From assembly GCA_016793325.1 (NCBI GenBank), contig JAEUKI010000031.1, forward strand, positions 1 to 64,000: a DNA stretch of 64,000 nucleotides, in the 5' to 3' direction. Of this stretch, positions 1 to 5,891 are shown piece by piece. The notes under the pieces are model-generated. The model searched no databases and had not been told where the DNA came from. It worked only from the letters and a program-made list of their open reading frames with translations. The position numbers and the translations under genes are program-made. This DNA is from Myxococcales bacterium. Its GTDB lineage: Bacteria; Myxococcota_A; Polyangia; Polyangiales; Ga0077539. Every line of letters starts with the position of its first letter. The first letter of the stretch is position 1.

Positions 1-52
1 CTCTCCCGCGATCCCTCGCGGGAGAGGGGCGCGCGGCAGCGCGGGGTGAGGG
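1..52. repeat. Palindromic intergenic element (REP-like hairpin)
   Basis: Bases 1-26 form a 10-bp perfect stem (CTCTCCCGCG pairing with CGCGGGAGAG) around a 6-base loop, followed at 27-52 by a G-rich tail ending GGGGTGAGGG. This stem-plus-tail layout is a common dispersed intergenic repeat in many GC-rich bacteria, by my recollection of such sequences. It could also act as a terminator for a gene left of the window, but there is no T tract. The element is cut by the window edge. Confidence 0.5.
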
Positions 53-102
53 ACGCCGCACAACCCCGAGGCCGCGGTCGACTTCGCGCTACGATCTCTG
101 TC

Positions 103-459
103 ATGCGAATCGCCGCGCTCGGTCTTCTCGTGCTCTGCGCCGGGTGCAGCTCGGTCGCTTCTGCGCAAACTCCGTCGGGTTCCGCTACGTGCGCCGCCGT
201 GCGGATGGGCGGATACGAAGGAACTCCCGCGTGCGAGGCGCTAGCGCGACGAATGGTTCCAGGCGCCGATCGCCGGTGCGCGACGGATGCGGATTGCGTC
301 GTGGCTCCCACGAGTGTCTCGTGCTCGGAGCACGCGATCTCGCGATCGGCGCTCGCGCGGTACCGCGCGCTGCGAAGGTCGTGCAACGCTCCGATGGCGG
401 GACCGTGCAACCCTGCCCGCGTCTCGTGCTCGCAGGGCTGCTGTGTCGCGCGCCGCTGA
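103..459 (+). CDS. Small cysteine-rich lipoprotein, function unknown
   Basis: A 118-aa predicted lipoprotein. The start at 103 is preferred over an in-frame codon at 46 because it places a compact signal peptide (Met-Arg, then a hydrophobic run to Ala-Gly-Cys at residue 15) at the N-terminus. The mature part carries about ten cysteines, including a C-x5-C pair with the acidic spacing CATDADC and a C-terminal Cys-Cys, so it is probably disulfide-bonded in the periplasm or at the surface. No catalytic motif is visible. It stands alone: a hairpin lies upstream and the 17-bp tandem array begins 18 bases after its stop. I do not recognise the family. Confidence 0.7.
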   Translation: MRIAALGLLVLCAGCSSVASAQTPSGSATCAAVRMGGYEGTPACEALARRMVPGADRRCATDADCVVAPTSVSCSEHAISRSALARYRALRRSCNAPMAGPCNPARVSCSQGCCVARR

Positions 460-477
460 GAGTGCGTCGGGGGGGGG

Positions 478-562
478 GCGCCGAGAGGAATTGGGCGCCG
501 AGAGGAATTGGGCGCGGAGAGGAATTGCGCGCGGAGAGGAATTGCGCGCCGAGATGAATCTC
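478..562. repeat. 17-bp tandem repeat array running into a palindrome
   Basis: Four consecutive 17-bp units of the form GCGCSGAGAGGAATTGS begin at 478, 495, 512 and 529. A fifth unit starting at 546 has the same period but diverges to GCGCCGAGATGAATCTC and so becomes the left half of the 20-base palindrome at 547-566. One more copy of the unit lies at 655-671, again directly before a palindrome (673-692). The array is intergenic. The run of nine or more G at about 470-478 just before it is also notable. Confidence 0.85.
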
Positions 563-640
563 GGCGCATGGACGCAGCTACGCAGCGCCCGCAGAGCCGG
601 TCGCGAGGGAGCTCAGCGTCGTGATTCTCTCGAGCGCCGA
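547..640. repeat. Partial copy (left arm) of the 142-bp palindromic element
   Basis: The palindrome CGCCGAGATGAATCTCGGCG sits at 547-566 (8-bp stem, TGAA loop). It is followed by the same arm seen in the full elements: CATGGACGCAGCTACGCAGC, then a CGCAGAGCCGG motif. After about 609 the sequence departs from the full element (GGAGCTCAGCGTCGTGATTC instead of the central spacer). The same departure occurs after the partial copy at 5444, so this truncated form is itself a repeated variant. Confidence 0.8.
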
Positions 641-672
641 GAAGACTCAGTTGGGCGCGGAGAGGAATTGCG

Positions 673-814
673 CGCCGAGATGAATCTCGGCGCATGGACG
701 CAGCTACGCAGCGCGCGCCCGCAGAGCCGGCCGCGAGGATGCTGTGTCGCAGTCCTCCTCGCGGCTTTGCGCGCGCCGCTCTGCGGCGTCCATGCACCGA
801 GATTCATCTCGGTG
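673..814. repeat. 142-bp palindromic element, copy 1
   Basis: The element begins with palindrome CGCCGAGATGAATCTCGGCG (673-692) and ends with CACCGAGATTCATCTCGGTG (795-814). Between them the left arm (CATGGACGCAGC, then CGCGCGCCCGCAGAGCCGG) is largely complementary to the right arm (GCGCGCCGCTCTGCGGCGTCCATG), with the two arms joined by a central segment around TCCTCCTCGCGG. The whole element could fold into one long hairpin with a small hairpin at each end. It is intergenic and has the same length as the copies at 5536-5677 and 5701-5842. Confidence 0.85.
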
Positions 815-844
815 CACAACAAGGAGCCACTTAGCGCAATGACT

Positions 845-951
845 CCCTCGCGGCTTTGCGCGCGCCGCTCCGCGGCGTCCATGCATCGAGATTCATCTCG
901 GTGCACAACGCGCCGAGAAGACTCACTTGGGCGCAGAGATTCATCTCGGCG
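845..951. repeat. Partial right-arm copies of the 142-bp element
   Basis: A right arm without its left partner runs from about 845 (CCTCGCGGCTTTGCGCGCGC) through CGCGGCGTCCATGC to a palindrome at 884-903. A further degenerate palindrome lies at 932-951 (CGCAGAGATTCATCTCGGCG, one stem mismatch). They are separated by a CACAACGCGCCGAGAAGACTC linker like those between other copies. These look like decayed or recombined relatives of the full element. Confidence 0.75.
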
Positions 952-1073
952 CTGCGCGAGGACACTCTGTTGCCAACCCTCCTCGCGCTCTTGCGCGCCG
1001 CGCTGCGGCGTTGTGACGCGCGAGATAGGCGCGTCGGTCCTGCGCTTTCGCTGGCTGACATCGAACGACGGAC
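952..1073. other. Non-coding remainder of repeat region
   Basis: This stretch leads from the last palindrome to the stop codon of the leftward lipoprotein gene. It holds another decayed arm-like sequence (CCTCGCGCTCTTGCGCGCCG at about 980) but no convincing gene, promoter or terminator. Confidence 0.4.
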
Positions 1074-2309
1074 TCAGGTGCCGATCGGAATTCGAACGCT
1101 CATCCGCGGCGGACCGCCCGTCGCGCTCGGTTCGATCACCGCGACGCCGCGCGCTCCGCGGCAGCCAGCCTGTTCGGTCAGACTCTCGGCGACCGCCTCG
1201 AGTCGCGCGCCGTCCCAGTGAAAGACCCGCGCGACGCGGCTGGCCGCGCGCACAGTGCTCGCGACGATCGCTCGCTCCCGACCGTCCGCGCTCCACGCGG
1301 ACGCGCGAAGGTACGGGCTACCGAGCCAGTTTCGACAGGGGGTCCTCGCCCACTCAGGTGGGCCATCGAGGTCGAGCGGCGCCGTGGCGAGCACCGTGAG
1401 GCCAGTCGCTCGAGGGAGAAGCACCGCGATGTGCGCCGTCGGCGCGGCTGCGTCGGCCCCGCGCTGAGCAACGAACCGACACGCCTCCGCGCCGCGGACC
1501 GTCACGTCGTTCAACGACCCAACTTGAAACTGTGGGTCGAGCGCGGAGTCGTCTTCCGACAGCCCCGTGCACTCGATCTCGGACGCAACCGAGCGCCACG
1601 AGTCGTTGTCGAGCGCTGCGCGCCGCTCGCGGTCGGGGTAGCGGTCCCACCACCTCGCGGCCCGCCTCGCCAACGTCGGGTCCACAACGAAGCGCGCTGT
1701 CGGCGCATCCCACCGAGCCACGGTGCGAGCGCGCCTTCGCGCGATCATGGGCCCTGTCTCGTTCGACACCCGACGAGTCTCGGTGAGCAGCTCGAATCGA
1801 CCGTCATCGTCCACGTCTGCAAACAACACCGCGACGACGGTCTGCGCAGAGCTCACAGGGTCGATCTGTTCATACTCGCCGTTGATTCTCTCGGACCAGA
1901 GCGTGTCGACCTCGTTGCGATCGGGATTCAACCGAAGCAGCAACCCCGTTCGATCGTAGTTGCCGGGGCTCCCCGGCGGGTTGACGCTCACGAAGAGGGC
2001 CCATTCGCGATGGTCCGTCGTCAGCGCCACGCCCTTTATCGCTGTGATGGCACCCGCTGAGAAACTCGCTTGTCGTCGACCCTGCGCGAGCACGAGGACT
2101 CCGCCGCCCTCAGGCGTCCCATGAAGGGGCCGACCGACGACGAACGCGCTCGCCGCGTCGCGCGGAATCGGCGCGGTCGGGGACGAATCTGCGCCGCTGT
2201 CCGCGCGCTCTCTCGCCGCGTCTCGCGGAGCCGAGCTCCGAGGCTGGCACCCTGCGATCGCGACGAGCGTCACGAGTCTCGCGAGATGTTGTGCGACGTG
2301 GGGGGACAC
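1074..2309 (-). CDS. Lipoprotein of unknown function with possible calcium-binding FG-GAP-like segment
   Basis: A 411-aa predicted lipoprotein. The GTG start at 2309 gives a signal peptide ending in Ile-Ala-Gly-Cys (Cys21), an ideal lipobox; no ATG fits. A Ser/Ala/Asp-rich linker follows. Around residues 120-140 there is an acidic FADVDDDGRFEL segment of the kind seen in EF-hand-like or FG-GAP repeat loops; I see only one, so a full propeller is not supported. The C-terminal half has several cysteines. A possible -10 (TATACT) lies only 11 bases before the GTG, so the transcript would have almost no leader. The kinase gene ends 68 bases upstream on the same strand. Function is not recognised. 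Confidence 0.75.
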   Translation of the reverse strand: MSPHVAQHLARLVTLVAIAGCQPRSSAPRDAARERADSGADSSPTAPIPRDAASAFVVGRPLHGTPEGGGVLVLAQGRRQASFSAGAITAIKGVALTTDHREWALFVSVNPPGSPGNYDRTGLLLRLNPDRNEVDTLWSERINGEYEQIDPVSSAQTVVAVLFADVDDDGRFELLTETRRVSNETGPMIARRRARTVARWDAPTARFVVDPTLARRAARWWDRYPDRERRAALDNDSWRSVASEIECTGLSEDDSALDPQFQVGSLNDVTVRGAEACRFVAQRGADAAAPTAHIAVLLPRATGLTVLATAPLDLDGPPEWARTPCRNWLGSPYLRASAWSADGRERAIVASTVRAASRVARVFHWDGARLEAVAESLTEQAGCRGARGVAVIEPSATGGPPRMSVRIPIGT

Positions 2310-2320
2310 GGAGTTTTCCG

Positions 2321-2326
2321 AGTATA
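2321..2326 (-). promoter_or_regulatory. Candidate -10 element (TATACT) of the 1074-2309 gene
   Basis: On the minus strand the hexamer TATACT, five of six matches to the sigma-70 consensus, stands out in very GC-rich DNA. A weak -35 candidate TTCGAG lies 18 bases further upstream. If used, transcription would start about five bases before the GTG codon, giving a near-leaderless mRNA. Sequence resemblance only. Confidence 0.35.
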
Positions 2327-2377
2327 CGCGCCGCGGGCGTAGCGCTCGAATCGCCCGCAATTCACAGGCCCGATCGC

Positions 2378-3964
2378 TCAATCCTCGTCGTTGTACTGGA
2401 GCACGTACGGGAGCGTGCTCGTTCCGTTGCCGCTGCTCGGCGTTGCGCGGCGGACGCGCGGAGCTCTTCCCGATGGGGACGCGGTTGGCGTCGCGCGCGC
2501 GGTGACGCCTCCGTCCGTGGTCGCGCGGCCCGCGTTGGCAGTGGGGCTCGAGGGAGGCGTCACGTAGAGCTCGACGTCGCGGTCCACCACGCGCTCGATC
2601 TCGAGCAGCGTGGCGCCGTTGTGAACGAGCTCGAGTCTGCGGCGCGCGGGTGACGCGACGAGCGTTCCATCGGCGCCGAGCGCGACGCCGTCGACGCGGA
2701 GCACCGAGCCCTCGGGCGCGCCCACCACGCGGAGTTGAACGCGTTGGTTCGCTCCCTGGGCGGTGTTGGTCGCGCCGTCGGTCGTGCGCGTGCGCGTGAC
2801 GATCGCGACGACGCTCACCGCGCTGAGCAGCAAGCTCGAGAGCGCGAGCGCGACCATCGTGCGACGCGTTCGCACCGACGTCCCCTCGCGCCGATCGAGG
2901 GGAACCGCCGGCGGCGGCGCAGACACGAGCAGCGACTCGGGCTGCGCGCTGCCCACCGATGCCCCAGTGCTCGGCGCGGACGGTCGAATGCTCTGCGGCG
3001 TCGCGTTGAACGTCGCGATGGTTCCTGCGTCGAGCGAGGGCTCGGTCGGAGGCGCGAGCTCGACGATCACGTCGCGGATCGCGTCCGTCGGCGACGCGCA
3101 GCCGATCGCGAAGAGCTGCTGCTCGAGCGTGATCGCGACCTGCTCGGCGTCCGGCGGACGATCGCTCGGATCGCGCGCCAACATTTGAAGCACCAGCGAC
3201 TCGAGCGCGGGGCTCACCTCGGGGCGCAGCTCGGACGGCGGCGGAGGAAGCTCGTGCAGCGTCGCCCAATTGGCCATGAGCGGGTGATCGCGGTGCCAGA
3301 GCCTGCGCCCGGTGACGAGCTCCCAGAGCACGACGCCGAGGCCGTAGATGTCCGCGCGCGCGTCGAGGGGGCGGCCTTCGAGCTGCTCGGGGGCCATGTA
3401 GCCGAGCTTTCCCTTGAGCTCGGTGCGCGAGGTTTGATGGAGCTGCTCGGCGCTTCGCGCGATGCCGAAGTCGAGCACTTTGACGGCGCCGTCGCGGGTC
3501 ACGAAGATGTTGTGCGGAGAGACGTCGCGGTGCACGACGCGCAGCGAGTCCCCCGTGGGGTCGCGCTTCTGGTGCGCGAAATGGAGCCCGCGCGCCGCGC
3601 CCGCGACGATCGCGCACGCGGCTTCGATGGGCAGCGTGCGGTCCTGCGCGGTCGCCCGCGACAAGAGCGTTCGCACGTCCGCGCCGAGCAGAAACTCGAG
3701 CGCGAGCCACGGCTCGTGCTGCTCGTCGCCCTCGAACGAGTCGAGCACTTGAACGATGTTCGGGTGCTGCAATTGCGCGAGCAGCCGCGACTCGGCGACG
3801 AAGAGCTCCTTGAGCTTCACGTCGTTGCGCGCGCTCGGCGTCATGCGCTTGAGCGCGACGAAGCGGCCGCGCGTTCCGGTGGCGCGGTCGTGCGCGAGCC
3901 ACAGCTCGGACATCCCGCCGGTCGCCAGCAGCTGCAGCGGTCGATAGCGCTCACTGTCGGTCAT
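2378..3964 (-). CDS. Membrane-anchored Hanks-type Ser/Thr protein kinase (kinase 1)
   Basis: A 528-aa kinase. The ATG at 3964 is chosen because the kinase fold begins at once; an in-frame upstream Met adds 24 unrelated residues. Kinase domain about 7-285: Gly-rich loop ATGGMSELW near 14, invariant Lys39 (ALK), catalytic HRDVSPHN at 145-152, DFG 165-167, APE 191-193. The Arg before the catalytic Asp marks an RD-type kinase usually activated by loop phosphorylation. A Pro/Ser linker leads to one membrane segment (370-389) and then a small PEGA-like beta domain (about 409-470). The expected topology is a cytoplasmic kinase with an extracytoplasmic C-terminus. Substrates cannot be inferred from the neighbours. 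Confidence 0.93.
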   Translation of the reverse strand: MTDSERYRPLQLLATGGMSELWLAHDRATGTRGRFVALKRMTPSARNDVKLKELFVAESRLLAQLQHPNIVQVLDSFEGDEQHEPWLALEFLLGADVRTLLSRATAQDRTLPIEAACAIVAGAARGLHFAHQKRDPTGDSLRVVHRDVSPHNIFVTRDGAVKVLDFGIARSAEQLHQTSRTELKGKLGYMAPEQLEGRPLDARADIYGLGVVLWELVTGRRLWHRDHPLMANWATLHELPPPPSELRPEVSPALESLVLQMLARDPSDRPPDAEQVAITLEQQLFAIGCASPTDAIRDVIVELAPPTEPSLDAGTIATFNATPQSIRPSAPSTGASVGSAQPESLLVSAPPPAVPLDRREGTSVRTRRTMVALALSSLLLSAVSVVAIVTRTRTTDGATNTAQGANQRVQLRVVGAPEGSVLRVDGVALGADGTLVASPARRRLELVHNGATLLEIERVVDRDVELYVTPPSSPTANAGRATTDGGVTARATPTASPSGRAPRVRRATPSSGNGTSTLPYVLQYNDED

Positions 3965-4272
3965 CGCAGGCGACGAAAACAAGATACCACGCGCCGTGTG
4001 TACGCGAGTATTCGCGTTGAGTACTGCGGTATTCATGGGAGGAGCCGTGCGGGGAGCGGTTGCGGTTCATAGCGGCGGACGAAGTGGCTGCGAGCGCGCA
4101 GCGCGTTGGCGCGCGGATCAGCGCGCGGGGTCCGTTATGCAAGCGCTCTGCTCACGGGCGATGGTCGCGAAACGATCGTTGGCCCGCTCTGTGCTGATGG
4201 CGTCTGGCGTGCGTCGTCGCGCACATCGCTCCGTCGTTTACCGCTGAAATCTCGCACTGGAGGACTCGATCC
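3965..4272. other. Divergent intergenic region between kinase 1 and the protease lipoprotein
   Basis: A 308-base gap between divergent genes. Near the kinase end it is less GC-rich and holds repeated GTATTC/GTACTC-type words (GAGTATTCGC, GAGTACTGCG, GTATTCATGG at about 4008-4037). On the minus strand a possible -10 TATCTT lies about 20 bases before the kinase start, without a good -35. Near the protease gene the ribosome site GGAGG precedes the ATG at 4273. I see no further gene. Confidence 0.4.
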
Positions 4273-5388
4273 ATGAAGCTCGCACGAGAGAAGCTCGCTG
4301 CGCTGGTGGTGCTCGCGCTCGCTGGCTGTGTCGAAGACTCGATCGATCTCGATCCGAACTACACGACGGACGAGGTCGTCGGAGGAACGGTCACGCTCGA
4401 CAACCCGCACATCGGTTCGATCTCGGGCTGCACCGCGACGCTCGTCGCGCCGAACGTGATCATCACCGCCGCGCACTGCGTGGACTTTCGCAGCGGCTCG
4501 TACAGCGACACGTTCACCATTCGAAAGGCCGACGGGACCACGCATCGCTCGCGCATCACGGAGATCGTGAGCTACTCGCGCGGAGAGCTCGGCCCGAGCG
4601 ACATCACCGTGGGCCGATTGGCCGCGGACGTCCCTTCGAGCGTCGCGACGCCAGCGCCGCTCGCGGCCGCGGACCCTGCGCGCGGAGAGACCATCACGAT
4701 CTATGGCTACGGCTGCACGCGCCGAGGCTCGGGGACAGACTGGCAGAAGCGTCGCTTCTCGTTTCCCATGGGAACCACCAGTCGAAACCTCTGCCCCGGC
4801 GACTCGGGCGGCCCGGTCATCACCGCGCGCGGCGAAGTGCTGCGCATCAACAGCGGCTACTACACGCACACGGGCGAGGACATCTACGGGCACGTTCCCA
4901 CGTACCACTCGCGCATCGTCGCGCAGATCGCGCGTTGGTATACGGGGACGCTCCCGGGACCGGGCGGCGGTGGAGGCTCGACGCCCGACTCGGGCGACGG
5001 TGATGCTTCGATGCCTCCGCCTCCTCCGCCTCCGCCCGCGGATCGCTGCAACGCGATGGCCAACAGCTGCGGGACGTGCACGCCCATCGCGGGCTGCGGA
5101 TGGTGCGGCGCCTCGAATTCGTGTGTCAGCGTCGACGCCTCGGGCAACCCCACGAGCGCGTGCGCTGGCGGCTTCGCGCTCAACCCGCCGGACTGCTCTG
5201 GCGGCGGTGGTGGCGGTGGCGGCGGTGGTGACTCGTGCGGGATCTACGCGCCGTTTCCCGAGTTCACGTGCCGACGCACCACCACGGGCTTCGCGCGCTG
5301 CCGCCCCGGTGGATCGCCGGAGTTCTTGAACTGCCCCTCGGGCTACTCGTGCCAGCCCGGCAGCCGCGTGCTCCGCTGCTATCGCTGA
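4273..5388 (+). CDS. Trypsin-like (S1 family) serine protease lipoprotein with Cys-rich C-terminal modules
   Basis: A 371-aa predicted lipoprotein (LAGC, Cys19) with a GGAGG ribosome site just upstream. The S1 domain starts at VVGG (35-38), the usual activation cleavage site, and has the triad His68 (TAAHC), Asp110 (GPSDITV) and Ser178 (GDSGGP). The protease part is short at about 200 residues. It is followed by a Gly/Pro-rich linker, a PSI/plexin-like cysteine module (NSCGTCTPIAGCGWCG), a ten-glycine tract, and a second small Cys-rich module to the end. It probably acts at the outer membrane or outside the cell. The N-terminal lipid anchor is odd for a trypsin that must be cleaved before VVGG, since cleavage would release it. 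Confidence 0.9.
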   Translation: MKLAREKLAALVVLALAGCVEDSIDLDPNYTTDEVVGGTVTLDNPHIGSISGCTATLVAPNVIITAAHCVDFRSGSYSDTFTIRKADGTTHRSRITEIVSYSRGELGPSDITVGRLAADVPSSVATPAPLAAADPARGETITIYGYGCTRRGSGTDWQKRRFSFPMGTTSRNLCPGDSGGPVITARGEVLRINSGYYTHTGEDIYGHVPTYHSRIVAQIARWYTGTLPGPGGGGGSTPDSGDGDASMPPPPPPPPADRCNAMANSCGTCTPIAGCGWCGASNSCVSVDASGNPTSACAGGFALNPPDCSGGGGGGGGGGDSCGIYAPFPEFTCRRTTTGFARCRPGGSPEFLNCPSGYSCQPGSRVLRCYR

Positions 5389-5443
5389 GCGACAACGGGC
5401 AGGGATGCGGGGTGGGGGCGAGAAGCGCGCCGAGATGAGTGGG

Positions 5444-5535
5444 CGCCGAGATGAATCTCGGCGCATGGACGCTGCTACGCAGCGCGCGCCCGCAGAGCCG
5501 GCCGCGAGGGAGCTCAGCGTCGTGATTCTCTCGAG
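5444..5535. repeat. Partial copy (left arm) of the 142-bp element
   Basis: The palindrome at 5444-5463 plus the left arm (CATGGACGCTGCTACGCAGC, CCGCAGAGCCGGCCGCGAGG) ends in GAGCTCAGCGTCGTGATTCTCTCGAG, the same tail as the partial copy at 547-640. It directly abuts the full copy at 5536. The shared tail means the truncated form was duplicated as a unit. Confidence 0.8.
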
Positions 5536-5677
5536 CGCCGAGATGAATCTCGGCGCATGGACGCTGCTACGCAGCGCGCGCCCGCAGAGCCGGTCGCGAG
5601 GCTGCTGTCTTGCAGTCCTCCTCGCGGCTTTGCGCGCGCCGCTCCGCGGCGTCCATGCACCGAGATTCATCTCGGTG
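5536..5677. repeat. 142-bp palindromic element, copy 2
   Basis: It is bounded by CGCCGAGATGAATCTCGGCG (5536-5555) and CACCGAGATTCATCTCGGTG (5658-5677). The length is identical to copy 1, with small differences (CGCTGC for CGCAGC in the left arm; TTGCAG in the centre; CTCCGCGG for CTCTGCGG in the right arm). The arms keep complementarity. Confidence 0.85.
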
Positions 5678-5700
5678 CACAACGCGCCGAGATGAGTGGG

Positions 5701-5842
5701 CACCGAGATGAATCTCGGCGCATGGACGCTGCTACGCAGCGCGCGCCCGCGGAGCCGGCCGCGAGGATGCTCTGTCGCTGTCCTCCTCGCGGCTTTGCGC
5801 GCGCCGCTCTGCGGCGTCCATGCACCGAGATTCATCTCGGTG
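5701..5842. repeat. 142-bp palindromic element, copy 3
   Basis: It is bounded by CACCGAGATGAATCTCGGCG (5701-5720; the outer base pair differs from copies 1 and 2) and CACCGAGATTCATCTCGGTG (5823-5842). It has exactly 142 bp again. The central segment ATGCTCTGTCGCTGTCCTCC differs from the other copies while the paired arms are conserved, as expected when folding rather than coding is under constraint. Confidence 0.85.
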
Positions 5843-5891
5843 CGTTCAGCACGCTCGATGCGACGCTCGGGGCGCAGTCGCACTCGAGCGA

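Larger units (their letters stand above)
5389..5891. other. Intergenic repeat cluster 2
   Basis: A 503-base convergent intergenic region filled almost entirely by copies of the palindromic element, listed separately at 5444-5535, 5536-5677 and 5701-5842. The 23-base spacer between the two full copies (CACAACGCGCCGAGATGAGT, then GGG) resembles the linkers in cluster 1. No gene is supported: the open frames that run through it are translated repeats. Confidence 0.8.

Noticed and set aside
478..951. CRISPR array
   Set aside because: The repeats are palindromic elements and contiguous 17-mers without unique spacers of regular length, and no cas gene is present.
287..1399. Long open frames running through repeat cluster 1 on both strands
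   Set aside because: They translate the palindromic repeats and Arg-rich shadow sequence; no domain or ribosome site supports them.
2310..3902. A very long leftward frame continues upstream of the 1074-2309 lipoprotein for another 530 codons
   Set aside because: It lies in a shifted frame of kinase 1, is extremely Arg/Ala-rich and lacks motifs; the lipobox start at 2309 explains the real gene.
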